The notes below the pieces were generated by a model. That model did not search any database. It was not told the DNA's origin and worked only from the letters and a program-made list of their open reading frames with translations. A stretch of 64,000 bases of DNA from Vanilla planifolia (lineage: Eukaryota; Streptophyta; Magnoliopsida; Asparagales; Orchidaceae), in the NCBI GenBank assembly GCA_023846275.1, contig JAIUJO010000144.1:811001-875000 (forward strand). Direction: 5' to 3'. Made by a program: the position numbers and the translations under genes. Positions 1 to 13,870 of the stretch are shown here, in pieces (the stretch's first letter is position 1; every line of letters starts with the position of its first letter).

Positions 1-1700
1 TGTTCTCTTTTTTGGTATATTAGTTTGATTTAAAATAATTTACAAAGGCAAAGTAACAACAACTAATGACTACCAAAGGTGAGATTACATGTATTTACAA
101 AAAAATGACGAGTGATCATGGTCTCACTATTACTGAACCACCTCAAACATAGAACTATATTTTTCTCAAGAAAGATGATACAGAGTCATATCAATGCTTT
201 TTTACTCTCTCTCAAGACAATTTATCCAAAATGAATTACAATGTTCATTAATGGAGATACTAAGGAAATTTTTTTGAAGAAAAAACTTATTAGTAAATTT
301 TATTATGGTCTATGTTTGAGCCTATAATATAGAAATTCTTAATAGGTTATTAGAAACTATTAAAGGATACCATACACTAATTAAGGTTATGCAATGTGTG
401 AGATATTTTATAATTATTTAAATATTAGCCTCTAAATTTGCAATATAGATTATTAAATAGAGTATGTGATAACACATTAAGAATTAAGTATAAATTTTTG
501 CTAAGTAGTTTATCATATCAAATTTCACTCAAATAAAATAAAAAAGTTAAGAAAAACTTTATTTAGAGTACTTTAATAGATGAAAGAGCAACCTCTACTT
601 TAGATTATCACTTAGTAAATAAAAGCCACAGAAAGAGAGCATTTTCTTTGGTGATGGTGGCTTATATTTCCTTTGGAGTTATCTTGTAAAATGTCGAAGA
701 TGGAAAAGTGTGATAAGTTGGAGGTTTGGCTTAGTGGGATGATAATGTGGTAACAAGATGGTTGGCTTAGATCTTCAGCTTTGTTAAGGATGGTAATAGT
801 TTGGTGATTTGGCGAAAAAATTAAAAAATTGGATGAAGACTAATGGGTGTTTACAAAAAAGTGAATTTGTTTTGTTGTTAGCACTTCTAGTACAAGTTTT
901 CTCACCTTTGATCCTTATCTCTCAAAAGAAAGAGAAAGCTATAATCTCTTTACCTTCAGTTGGAAACACATACTCTTTGCTCACAAAGTTGGAAGCACAC
1001 AAATAAAAGAAATTTCTTTCATTAATGATGACATTACAAAGAGAGATCCTCACTTATAGTTGAAGGAGACCCTAATGTATGAAAAAAAAAACAAAAGAAA
1101 AATACACCTTTGGAAAATTTCATAATCATGGAAAAAAGAGTTACAATTTTTTTGTTTGATCATATTTAATACAAAATTTAAAAATGTATGAAAAAATCTA
1201 TGAAAAAAGAAAAATAATGCAATCATACAATATGATGATTTGACATCAATGATGATGTGACTAGGATGCCAGAGTGAAGAACACGGATGACGACATTTGA
1301 TGATGATCAATGGGTTGAAGTTAACGAGTAGCTAAAAGATTATAAGAGGTTTAGAAGCTGCAGGTGGCCTGGTGATGGTGGGTAGCCATGTGGTGTTAGG
1401 TAATTAGGTTGCAGTAATTAGGGGTAGTAGATGATCAGGTGATGAAAGACAGCTATCGATAGTGAATGATGCACAGGAACTAACATCGATGATGACATAT
1501 TTTATTATAGAATTTTTTTGGATGAAGAAAGCAAAAATAGTAGTGTTAATGATAGGGAAAAATATATCACTATAGTGAACACTTATGGTTCATGAAGATG
1601 ATTAATCAAAAAGATTTAAGTCAGGCATGGCTTCAAGTTTTAATGAGATTGGTGCCAGTCCAATGAATGTGTGTTTGTGAGCTTACACATGATGCTCCTA
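1..1700. other. No recognisable gene
   Basis: AT-rich DNA with stops in every frame. The longest open stretch (809-1006) is 65 codons, has no recognisable motif and lies in sequence no different from its surroundings. A GC-richer patch at about 1240-1500 with repeated GATG/GGTG words is the only compositional change. I see no transposon domain here, but a badly decayed one cannot be excluded. Confidence 0.5.
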
Positions 1701-4599
1701 CATATCCATTCCCTTCAACTTCTACTTCCTAAATTCAACAAATTATCCAATTTTAATTTCCTTTTAGGTTTTGATAAAAACTTTGCATTAGCTCAATTTT
1801 AATTTCCTTGTTGAAATATGGCAACAAATTGAACTTAAAATTCCTATTAAATGGTTTGTTTGTCATCTTAAAGATAGTGAAGTTGATGATAAACTTTGTT
1901 CATTCAATTAGATTTAAACCTTGAATGATCTAATGTGCATTAGATTGAACTTTAGGTTATTGATCTTTTAACTTGTTTAATGGTCCTTCAAGAAATCTCC
2001 AACTTAGAATTTCACCAATGTTTTTCATTTGTAGCATCACTTAGTGGCTCATTACCAATAATACATTAGTTAGATAATTAATAATATGATCAAAAGGAAC
2101 ATGAAGTATAGATTCTTTTAGTAATTTTTATTTACAAAGTTCATTTTGTACTAATTCCTTTTTTGAAGATATTTTTTGGGAACAAATCATTAATTTTTGT
2201 AGATGGTCTATTTCAATGAATATGAATATATTTTTTTGCTTAAAATTTAACATTTTCACGTATAAAAATTCAAGTTCACCTTAAGCACCTTACATATGAG
2301 TCATTTCACTATTGTTGGAATTTAAATCTTCCATCTAAATATAGCAAATAGTCATATTTTCAATTCTAAGAATGCCTAAAATGAATGACAAGTGTATGCT
2401 TAATATTTAATAAAAAGTAATTTATCCATTACATAAGTGCTCCCTAGAACAAAAAAAACCTCAAAAATAGACTTATGGTGCCCTTTGGGTTGTTAGTAAT
2501 CTTCCACACCCTTTAACTTATTTGATGTCATTCATATGACTTTTGTAAGCTCTACTCAAGAAACATTTGGCACCATCAGATAAGAATAATCACTCGTAAG
2601 TTTATATTTTCCGAAATAAAAATATTGCACTAGGTATACCATATTCACAAATATAATCTACTTAAATAGTTTGGCATGGTAAAGTCATATTTAGCCTCTT
2701 AAGCACATCATGTAGAAACCACTTACATTTTTTTGATACCATATCAAAGATGAGAAAGTATTAAAAAATAAAATGGTCCTTAATGGCATAAGCTTCCATA
2801 AAATATACCTATAACACTACTAGTACAAAAGGTACTCAACAGGGGGCAAGAGAAATAAACATGTGAATTTTTTAAAAAAATTACACATTAGTTACCAAAC
2901 ATTTTTTCAATATTAATGAAAAATTAATAAAAAGCTACAACAATTAATACATAAGGAAAAAATATTTAGATTGAAAGGTGTATCAAAAAAGTTTTTTTTT
3001 TTGGCTCTTACCAAATGGGCCAACAACTACAGGAAGTCAATTCAACTTAGCATACATAATCCTTTCACTTCTGTCATTGTTAGTGAAGAAGCCATTGCAT
3101 CACGTGCCTTTTCTTTGGAATAAAGGCATAACCTCTTTTCTTGAGGTACGTGTGGGCTTGGACACTACTATCTTTATGAGATTTTAACAAGGCTCAAAAC
3201 CAACCTAATGTTGGATGATATGCTACATCTATTGTTAGCTTGTAAATAATTGAAACATTTTGGTTCAAGCAATATAATGGAATAAGAGCCTACTCAATGA
3301 TTCAATTAATTCAAAATTGGAAACCATAAGATCACTGGACAAGTAAGAACTTTTTCAAAAGCCAAAGACTTAAATTAATCATAGACATGATGGATATTAA
3401 CTTAAAAGATAAGCGATTTTAATAACCTACACCCAAAATAATGATGTTGGTGGAGAAGAGGCAAAATGATTTGTGACTACAACTAAGATAATTTTCATGC
3501 TAGTTTACCTTTACTCTTCTTTAAGTTCTCCCATAAGCCTAAGCTTATATTATCTAAATTTTAAAAACTCACTTAAACAAATTTAATAAAAAATATTTTG
3601 TGTTTGTTATTATCAAAGAAAGTACTACAACTAGGATTTAATAGAATAATATCTACTATATCACTCCCCTTAGGTGAAAAAGAGCTCAACTTTATGGAGT
3701 GATAATAAAATCTTTAATATTACATTAACATCTCTAACTTCAAGAGGTGTTGCTCCTCTTTAGTAATCCAACTATTATCAGAGACTTGATGGACCTATCA
3801 ACCTACAAAAAATCTTTATTATGCATGATTCAATGTTAAGATTGGTTGATCATCTAAGCCTGGCTCCACTTGATCTCAAAGCTCACAAGATGTGTCTAGA
3901 TGTATTGTTGTGGTAATTTTACTTAGCAATGATGGTGAAGGCTAAAAAGGCTCACTAGGTATTAGGCATAGTTTTTTATAAGATACAAGTTATTGAGTAT
4001 CAAAGGTAGCTCTGATTTTATAATTTTATGTAAATAAAAATATAAATGTTGATACTTATTCTTTATATAATTGTAAATGCTCTAGTATTATAGGCTTTAA
4101 ATATTTTAAGGGTTCCAAGTAGACTCTCAAACCTAACACAAAACATTATATAATCACTTTCAACAAATTTTCTAAATTGTTAATGAGTATTTTCTTGTTA
4201 TTTATATATTAAATTATTTAAATTAATTTATTTTATGCTAATTTATGTAATAACAACATGTGATTCATAGAAGACACAACAAACTAAGTACTAAATGATA
4301 AGGTACAAGAATAAAATCAATTGAACTCTAACAATGATTTTATGGACTGAAATTTATTGTTCTTTTAATTGAATAATTTTTAATGAAATAAGTAGAATGT
4401 TATAAAAGATTCTAGGTTTCAATGTGTTCCATTACTAAGCTACAAAAAAAATTGCCTAAACTTCGATTGACTACTTCTATTTGCCCCACTATTTTTAGGA
4501 TAATAAGTCCATAAAAGCTTAAGTTTTTATTGCATTAGGCACAAAAGTATTTTTCAAAAGTAGTAAGAAAATTTGGCACCATGCTTTAAGATAATTATA

Positions 4600-5090
4600 T
4601 GACAAAAGCCATGTAGTTTGACAATTGCATCAAGAAATCACATCGTAATATGGGAGCTATTTGATGAGTTATGGTAATGTATAAAATGAGCCATTTTAGA
4701 AAACTTATCAATATGATTATGGAACCATTATTTCTAAAGATTTTCAAAAATCCTAATACTAAGTCCAATCTTATGGGTTTCCATGCTCATTGTGCCATAG
4801 GTAATGGTGTATATTCAGTTTGACCATAATTACCTAATTTAGTTGTGACACATGTTCAATGTTGGGAATCTATCAAAGCAACATTTGTTTGGGTAATCTT
4901 GACCCATGTAATCAAATAGTCACACCTCTTATCATTTTCACTCGAACAAAATATCCAGCGAGACCTCTAGTTTGTATTTGTTGGATAAGAAAATCACTAA
5001 TAGATGTGTGGGGTATGAAAAGTCAAGAAACATAAAGAAACCATCTTTCAAATAATAATCATCAAAAACTTTATTAGATTAGGTATTAAC
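4600..5090 (-). pseudogene. Ty3/gypsy integrase fragment of G1
   Basis: Read on the minus strand, degenerate pieces appear in the family order. DYYLKDGFF (about 5050-5085) matches the segment between RNase H and integrase. GLAGYFVRVK (4938-4967) matches the GLAGHFGRDKT motif of the integrase zinc-binding region. QTEYTPLPM (4795-4822) matches the GLYTPLP linker before the catalytic core. DAIVKLHGF (4609-4631) matches the VVRLHG motif inside the core. These motifs lie in different frames with stops between them, so no protein can be made. The order and spacing fit plant Ty3/gypsy integrases, most like chromovirus-type elements. The call rests on remembered motifs rather than a search. Confidence 0.72.
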
Positions 5091-8000
5091 TTCATGATAA
5101 TTATGACATATATCTAAGCAATCACTATATAAATTCTAGATGAGTGTGACTATAATTACACAAGTATAGAAGCATCACGTTGGATGTGTTTTATGCTAAA
5201 CTTTAGGGCAAAATGGTTTCATAAGTTTGTTCAACTAAGACACTCCATAAAAACATGAATTTGGAAATCCCTATATGTGCAAAAAGGCTATTTGTTTATC
5301 AATTTAAAATTCAATTTCCTCAAGTAATTAGCAAATGGAAATTAATAACCTGGTGCCTCCACATTAGTAAGTAATTTTTGGAGGGATGGCAAGTACTCTT
5401 TTATTTTGGCTTATGAATTAGGGAATTACTTGTAAGCATGTATGATGCTGAATTGATAGTGAATTGTATCCATCCATGTCTATTTGGTTCCATGTATGAA
5501 AATATTGAGAATAATTTTTTTTATATGATTTATTGTTAGGAGCAAGCTACAAAACAATTTTTATTGAAGTAATAACCACTTATGTTTCTAGCCCAGACAG
5601 GCTTTGATGTGTAGACCTTCTAGCAAAGCCTTGCATTACATGCATCCTTAAAATATTTCAATTTCTTAACAACTTACCCATTGTGTTCCTAGAGGAACCT
5701 AATTTATTTCTAGTTGGCCAACTTTTGCTTACTCACTTAATCATTATTTCCCTATAGCAAATTATTTGTCATAGTTTTTGCTATATTGATAATCTTGTTG
5801 ATCTTTTAAAATGTATCATTAAAGTATAAAGTCGCATTAATTGGAGGAAATGAGTAATAATTATTAACTCCCATTAAGAGTAATTTCTTCTTGAAAATAT
5901 TGTTCGTCTTGTAGTGGAAGTAAACCACCTATTTCTTAGCTTTAAAAAACTTGCTTTCAAGTTAAGGGATTGGAAGGTAGCATCTTTTGAATCTTAAGAG
6001 TTCCTAGATGATGCTCTCAAGCTTGTGTTTGATGTTTTTAAATATAATAAGAAGTCCTTTCATACATTAACCTACAAACTTGATGTGCTCTTAGGCTTAG
6101 AGAAAAATATCTCAATAGTTTTAAAAGACTATTTGTCACCTCTTCAGAAGAAGATAACGCTATCTACAAAGCACAAATGGGAGTTTTGTTGACGAGCTCA
6201 TTGGAGAGCGTCGTGATTCACTTTTCCTTGTATATGTAGATTGTTTAACCCTCTTCTTATCCTTGAATAACAATGTGAAAAAGAAATGGGGAGAAAGGGT
6301 TACCTTGCTTTAGCTAATGAGATAATTGGAAGAAATCATTTCTTTTCTCATTGATAATGACTAACAGACATCTTATATTATAAATACTCATCACTAGTTT
6401 AATAAATTAACTATTGAAGTTAAACATGTGTAGTATGTGTTTAACAAAACTTGAAGATATACTACTGAGTACTTTCCTTAAGTTTAGCTTAATAATAGAA
6501 TTATTACCTTGGATCATGTGATTTAAATCATTAAGTAGTTCTAATGCAAGTAAGATATTTTTAGTGAATTCTTCTTAATAAAAGCTAATTGCACTATTGA
6601 GATGATAGTGAGTGGGAAACACTATAAGCTTACTGTAAAAACTTAGTATTTTTTTGAAGAAACTATAGAAACGAATTATTCTAAAATCTTTGAATGATGT
6701 ACTACAATAAATCATTGGATGGAAGATTATATTAGTGCTAGTGAATTGTTACGTGATGGGTTATTGACAAGAAAAGACAATGGTAGCATCATAAAGGTCA
6801 TCTTGAATTATGGTCAAGCAATACTTGGAAATGAAATCATTAAAACCATCCAATCCATGTGAACTTAAAGAATCCATGCAAAAAAATAAATTGTTATATT
6901 TCCTCCTTGCTAGCATGCTGAACAAACATCATTGTACTATTTAGTGAGTCTAAGCATAACAAAGCAAAGCACTTATTTTGTAGGGACAAGTTAGAGATGA
7001 AGTAATCCACGTTATATTTCATAATTAAATCCTCCGCTGAGACAGAACTCCCACTTGAATCTTTAATTCTCTATGTATAAAGATATCCTGGTTCATTTGA
7101 TAGTGAAAATTGCACCAAGTGAAAGCTTTGAATAATCTATAGTAGTTTTCGAAATGATTTCATGTGGACCATTACTTCTAAATTGTGATATGATTGTTGG
7201 ACTTAACTTGTGGATTAAATGTCGACCATGCAATTGCAAAATTAAGTGTTTGAATTACCGATTAAATCATAACTTAAAATAGGTAAATGAGTTTGCAACC
7301 ATTTGATTGCAAAATTGTATGATCAAACAGCTCACATCATTCACTAAATTTGAAAGTTAGCAATGTAGAAAAAGTGTTATATTTTAGTCAAACATGATGT
7401 ACTTGCTTCTCTTTTTGGTCATTATAAGACATCTTATGTTCTTTGGAAGTTAGAGATGTTAGCTACCCTTGGGTTTTTTTAGGATTTAGTCCGATGTGTT
7501 AATAGTAACATCATTAATTGAATTATGGATATATGGTGTTGTGCCTTGATTCAATGTACTTTAATCCATGTTCAAGAGTGATGCCACTATCTTATTGTAG
7601 TAGTGAACATGTTCAATACTATTGCCCTAGAATAAACATTTGTTATATTAATTAGGTTAGTTAATTCAGTTCGAATTTTTTTTATTTTTTAGATTTAATT
7701 AATAATTTTGAAAGATAGGAAAATGTTTCTTATGATTATCAGCATATGATGAAAAATGATATTAAAAACAAAATATTTTCAAATATAGATAATTTAAATT
7801 TTAATTCCATTTTTTAGCTTGCATGTGTTATTAAAATAACCTTAGCATTGTAATAAAAAATAAAAATAAAATTTAAAAAATTAAATTCAAAATGTAACAC
7901 TTGATGTTTACCAATCCAATTAAGATGATCTTCATGTAATTTTATTTTTGCTCCTCTTTTTCTTTTGATTTCGTTCTTGAAAAACCTTATTAACTCTTTA

Positions 8001-8383
8001 ACGTCTAAAACTTCACTCCACAAAATATGTTATTAACACATCAAGTTTGTTATCATCAAACTAAGCACCATGGCTAGTTGTGGCTAGTTGTAAGCAACAT
8101 AACATCATGCTTGCAAAAGTTCTTGATGTGTCATCGAAGCTCCACTTCATTGCTTGTTTAGATTAAAAATATTCATGCTTTATGACTTTGTTAAACATCA
8201 CTTATTTGGGTTATTCTCATCCAAATCTTTTTGATCCTCCATGAGCTCATGGGAATAGAAATGTTCATCATTTCCTAACATAGAAAAATGAAACCTTTAA
8301 AAAATAAACATGCTAGATTATCAACAATTAATGTAACTACTTATTCTTAATAAAGAGATTCAATTGTACATGCACACTTAATT

Positions 8384-8397
8384 ATATATATATATAT
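8384..8397. repeat. Short TA microsatellite
   Basis: About seven TA dinucleotides. The matching place in the second relict copy (51389-51447) has expanded to a much longer CA/TA array, so this is the short allele of a site that grew elsewhere. Confidence 0.85.
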
Positions 8398-8559
8398 GTT
8401 ATCATTTTGCCTTATCCTCACTCTTAAATGTTCTTACACGATCATGTCAAATGTTTTTTTTATAAAAGCCATGAGTGTTACAAAAATTAAAAGAATCATA
8501 TCATCATATCTAGAAATCACTCTTCTAAACCCTGATGTATAGCTATCTTATGTGGAAAT

Positions 8560-9930
8560 AGGTATTATAAGAGTAAAATTCCTAGTTCTTTTTTCACATA
8601 TCACTTAAAAAATTTGAAAGTATGTGTGGCATAAAATCTAATAGTAAATCGAATAGTTGAAATTTTATTTTCCTATCCAAAACATGTAGATCCAAACCTA
8701 GCAATTCAATTCAAATTATTCAGCTGATCAAATGTTTGAAAACAAATCCTTGTTTTTCTGAAGCACAGATTTATTCCCAATCATTCAATCCCATTATTTT
8801 TATGATCGTATGGTCTAAATTTCCTCCACCTTTCAAATTTGTATAAAATTTGAATTTATTTAATTGATTATGAAACTTATGCGATGTAATGGTCTAAGTT
8901 AAAATTAGTCTTGTAGGACACATTTACAATTATTTGATCAAGCATTGCTTTAATTTCGAAGTCAATAATAAAATCAATCATGTGGCTATCATTTACCTTG
9001 ACTCAATGATGTTATTTTTGATCTAACGATCCATATGAAAATTAATGATGGCACTCTAATTTATTATGATATATTTTAGACCCTAAAGGATGTAATTATA
9101 TCAGATGGATCATAACAGCTTTTTTATAAACATTGCTGAGATAGCCAACCCATTATTTGGTATAAAGGACTATATTTGAATAGTTGTTATCAAATCAGAG
9201 ATGCTCGACCCATAGCAGCAAATTGGGAAGTTCGGTTACTACTTTTAGTTATTGTATTATGTTTATTTATTGTTCATTTTTTAACAAAAAAAATATTGGT
9301 GAACACTTTATGAATTTTTTTAGGCTTGAAAATTAATGTCTTTTTTGTAGATGCTCAACATTATTTCCATTTGTTGTATCCTTTAGTCTTTGAGCTCCAA
9401 CACTCCATTTAGCTTGAATCAATAAAGCTTATATTCATTTATTTATTAATTTATCTAAGCAAAGCATAATACATTTATTCTTTGTTAAATAGTTTGTCAA
9501 ACATATGAATTATGATAAGCATCAAATTTGATTTGTCTTATTGAAATTTTCTTCTTCTATTAGTTTTATTTCTTCGAAAGGATATTATAGACATTTTGTT
9601 TTATTTCATTTTTAAAATTATTGGTGTAATTTTTAATTATTTTAAATTTTTTTCTAAATTTTAAAGAAAATCATTTAATCCTATGAAATCATTTAATCAA
9701 CTTTTCTAGCACTACAAGGTCATGTAAACCACTACAAAACCTTCTCTTTTAAAAAATTGATAACTATTATATATGGAGATTATTATAGATAGAGTTTACA
9801 AGTTGAAATGCATGAGTGTTATAATGAAGTTCTCTAAATGGCAAAATTTGATATGTGAGAAAGAGGATGAGCATGCTTGAGCATTCAATGTGCTAATTTA
9901 CATTTAACACTGTAAGCTAATTCGTTACTA
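8560..9930. other. No recognisable gene
   Basis: AT-rich sequence between relict G1 and repeat H1. There is no open frame of note and no motif I recognise. The similarity to the 50-51 kb region that marks G1 ends before this stretch. Confidence 0.5.
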
Positions 9931-11960
9931 TTCAATGGTTTGGAGTGTCTCATGGAAGTACTAATATTACCCATTCAATATATTGGCTTGAATAAATGCA
10001 ATACATAGACAAATCCATAGAAATAATGGTTGATTCCACATAACTTATGCAATGAAATGATATAAGCAAACACAAGAGCATATTGAATTGAATAACTATA
10101 TGAACAGAGTCATCATAGCACACACTTTATGAAAAAATTGGTGAAGTGATAAGTGATGCTAAATAAATAACACAACTGCTCCAACTGCGACAATGAAATG
10201 CATTAATGTAGAACATGCTATTTACTTCATAAAATGGTTATTATCTAAATATGTGGCATGGCATATACCATTTTGGTATGTATAGTGCATGGTATTCATG
10301 AAATTAAATGTTAGGCTAGGATGGTTGAGGAATCATGTTGCTCTTATTAGGAAAATGTTCATCATTAAAGTAATCTAAATTATTTTTTGAAGAATTATCA
10401 TACCAAAATGGAACTAACACCAACTAAAAAGATTTTAGGCAAATCTACATCATCCTTCTTGATTATCATCTAAGTTGATGCTAATATTTCTTTGAAGGAA
10501 GTTTTCAAATAATATGATGATCAACTCCATAACCGTACATTTTAAAATGAATGATAAGTGTCATCATGTTTGTTTAAACTTTTGCGACCATATTAGTGAC
10601 ATAAAATCCATTAAGAGGGTGTCATGAATTAAAAAAAATCCACTAATTATCCAAATGAAATACAAAGTTTGATGTATTATTTAACAAAACCATTTTACCT
10701 AATTGATGCCATTGAAGTAATCCTTACATTGGGTTGATTGAGAGGATGAACTCGCCAAGGAATCAAGACATGCCAACGATGAGCTTCTAGAAACATGCCA
10801 TGTGGTTGAATTATTAAGTAGTTCCATTTGCTATTAGATCAAATAACCATGACCTTGTTAAGAAAGCAATGACTTTTTTCTTGTTCTTTACCGATCCAAT
10901 TGCTAAAGAGAAAAAAATTTCATATGTTGCTTCCTAATTTACAATTTTTACATTTTATTAATAATTCACAAAAAATTTTCATATAATTTTAATGAAATTT
11001 ATACTCAATTTACTTTAGCAAAAGTAGTCAAAATTGTATGTCTTGCTTTTGTTTTGTTGTTAGAACCAAGGGTAGGTTTAAGAAAAAACTCTTGAATTGT
11101 GTTTGATTGGTATTCTTTTAGAAATGGAAAAAAATTCATCTTTAATACAAAAAGAATAGGTATCATCTATTAGAATTGAGAGATTATACAGAAATGGGTT
11201 TCCCTAGAATGTAATGAGCTATGTCAAATAGGTTCATTCTGTTGGCCCAAAATATGACATGTTTGGCATAAGCTTCAAAGCCCATGGTATTTTATAGGAA
11301 TTGATGAAAATGTTAAAAAAATGATAAAATTTTGTGGTTTTTTTGAAGATTTGCTCCTTCTTTTTCAATCTAATTACTTAGTGATTCCCATAAAAACAAA
11401 TCCAAGATGACCCCAATGACCTCATTAAGGAATTTCATTAGTTTGATTACGGAAGTATTCGTCGGTTGACTTTCTTTATGATCACTCAATAAATATATAA
11501 ACATCTCCCCTTAAGTTTTTAATTAATTATTTGGTTCATTTAAGAATTTTTATGAGTTTAGAATGTCTAAATGAATATGATTGCTAGTGAATTGAGCTAA
11601 TTGGTTTACCACTACATACCCTTCTCTGAATATGTGCTAGAATAGAATTGTTTTGCACTAAAATTGAATCATTTTGTTCAATAAGATTAACATACACAAA
11701 GGGATTCCAATTCTTTAAGAAATCATTATAATGATTGATTTAATATTTGATTCTACAATAATGCTCTATAAGCCCAGATTGTCACTTAAATTTAAACCAA
11801 ATAGTACTATCATGGGTTGTCCTCTATATTTATTTTAGATCCCTTATAAATTGATTAATAATGCATTTATTGTTTTACTCAAGTTGTATCCAATCACTTA
11901 AACACAAACTACAATGCATCGGTTCCATTTAGTAATCAAATAGTATATAGTTTGACGAAC
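9930..11960. repeat. Dispersed repeat H, copy 1
   Basis: A roughly 2-kb direct repeat of 22530-24560, heavily diverged but collinear. Anchors include a 29-bp exact match (11002-11030 with 23742-23770), the phrase GTTGATTCCACATAA (10029 region) against GATTGATTCCACATAA (22568 region), and the block around 11630-11720 against 24350-24440. No protein motif was recognised in either copy, so the family is unknown. It could be a non-coding part of a gypsy element, since the stretch after copy 1 (12100-13870) is gypsy-relict sequence and copy 2 follows directly on relict P. Confidence 0.6.
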
Positions 11961-12099
11961 GTTAGTGTTGGGAGAGTCTACTAAACCACTTTAATTTTTT
12001 TGCATTTGTTCCTAGAAAGTAGAGGATGCAATGAATATTTTACCATTTTAAGATTTTTTGAGCTTCTCTACATGATTAGGCTACAATTGAAAATGGCAT

Positions 12100-13870
12100 A
12101 GATATTATGTTGAACTCTATTTACCATAGAATTCACTACGATTTTTTTCTATTATGTAGTTTTAAGTTTTTATTCAAGATATTGCAACATATAAGAGGTG
12201 GAAGAACTAAAGATACACTAATGGCTATAGAATTTTTGTGACTGCAATTCTACGAAGGTAGAGGCAATTGATGAACCATTTCATATTGGTTAAGTTTAAT
12301 GCCATGGATCATAGAAAAATGGTTCAAACATTTTGTGCACCTCAAAAAATCCATAAAAGGAAGAATTTGAGAGTTCCAATATGCATAGAAAGGTCGTTTA
12401 TCTTCAAGTTAAAATTTAACTTCCTTCAGTTATTAGCAAAATGTAATAAATTTATAAGAACTTCTATATTAGTAAAGAAATTTTTGGAAGGTAGATGACT
12501 ATTCCTATAAAAGAACTCATTCACACACTTTCTACGACATTAATCATATTATTTGAACTATAGAAGATCACTAGAGTACAAAGTGGAATTAATTAGAGGA
12601 CATGCCTTAGAATAAAAAGCTACTATTAATGGTAATTTCTCCTTCTACCCAATTATGTTCATGCCTCTTTTGTTAATGTAGTTTTGCAAGTGAACAACCT
12701 ACTTCTTACCTTTAAACAAGGTGCTTTCAAGTAAAGGGATTGGTTGGTAGTATCTTTTGAGTCATAAGAGCTTCGTGATATTGTTCTCTTACTTGTATTT
12801 CATTTATTTACTCTCAATAGATAAAATATTTTGTGCAATAATTTTCGAACATGATGTGTCATAGAGCTCAAAGAGGAAAGTATTGATATTTTGAATGGGA
12901 GTGTTGTTTACATCTGAGAAGATGATAAAATTCAAGTGTTAGGCCCAAATGGAAATCTAGTTCATAACCTGTCGAAGCTGCATAGTACTTCACTACACGT
13001 TCTGTACATAGATTACTTAAACTCTTTCTTAGTGATTTAGCTATAACAAGGAAAAGAAATAAGTACAGATAGTTACCTTGCTTTAGCCATGGGATGATTA
13101 GGCTAGCCATTGTCTCTAAAATTAATGGCTAATAGCATTTTTTTATTATAGATACTTATGACTAGATTAATAAATTAATTATCAAAGTAAAGCTTGTTTA
13201 GCACCTTTTATGAAAACTTCATGATATAAATTTGAATGCTTTCATAAAGTATAGTTTGATAATAGAGTTATTAACTTCGACCTTACAATTTTAAACATCG
13301 AAGTAGTTCTTGTGCGATGAAGATATTTTTAGTTATTTCCCCTCAGTAAAAAGTCGATTGCTCTACGTAAGTCAAGTGTGTTTGACAAGAAAGAATTGTA
13401 GGCTAACTACCAATAACAAAAATTTTTTTCAAATAAATTATAAGTGCTAATTAGTCTACAATCTTTAACAGATTTAGTGGAATAAGTCCTTGAAATGAAG
13501 ATTATATTAGTTGTAATGAATTATCTAAGTAATAAGTTGCCAACAAGAAAGTCATTGATAGCTCCATAATTGCCATCTTGATCAAGAATGCCTGTAAAAT
13601 AAATTATTAAACCCATCAAATTTAAAAGCACTCGAAAAGTCCATAAAAAATTATTTTTTATATTTCCCCTTCCAAATTAGCTAAATTAGCATCATATTCT
13701 TTTAAGTGAGTCTAAGGATAATAAAGAAAAGCTCCTCCCATTTTTTCTTGGTAGGGACAGCAAATAAGTGAGAGGTGAAGCAACCCGCAACATATTTCAA
13801 AATTAAATCTTCCTCACAGACCCAACTCCCACATGCATCATTAATTCGTTATATATTAAGGTTACTTTGT
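12100..13870 (-). mobile_element. Partial copy of G1 relict
   Basis: Collinear with 5150-7070. Anchors are 12300-12490 with 5200-5390, 12560-12790 with 5830-6020, 12860-13120 with 6080-6350, and 13760-13850 with 7000-7070. Orientation is the same as G1, so the coding strand is minus. The part of G1 that holds integrase motifs is absent here. Short open stretches at 12268-12498 and 12868-13110 are chance ORFs without recognisable motifs. This is a broken partial copy or a second element of the same family. Confidence 0.55.

Larger units (their letters stand above)
1720..8560 (-). mobile_element. Decayed Ty3/gypsy relict G1
   Basis: This segment aligns by eye, in the same order and orientation, with 35290-37543 joined to 46374-51580. 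Anchors are 2100-2200 with 35700-35760, 3010-3240 with 36630-36860, 4680-5100 with 47590-48010, and 7380-8560 with 50300-51580. Its coding strand is minus: integrase motifs read right to left at 4600-5090. No LTR pair, primer site or target duplication was found, and every frame is full of stops. It is therefore an old dead copy and its ends are simply where the match to the other copy fades. The stretch 5100-7000 should hold RNase H and RT by position, but I could not place their motifs. Confidence 0.65.

Noticed and set aside
5600-6400. Gag and zinc knuckle of relict G1
   Set aside because: First considered because of a Cys-containing degenerate reading, but spacing to the integrase motifs requires RNase H and RT here. 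No convincing knuckle.
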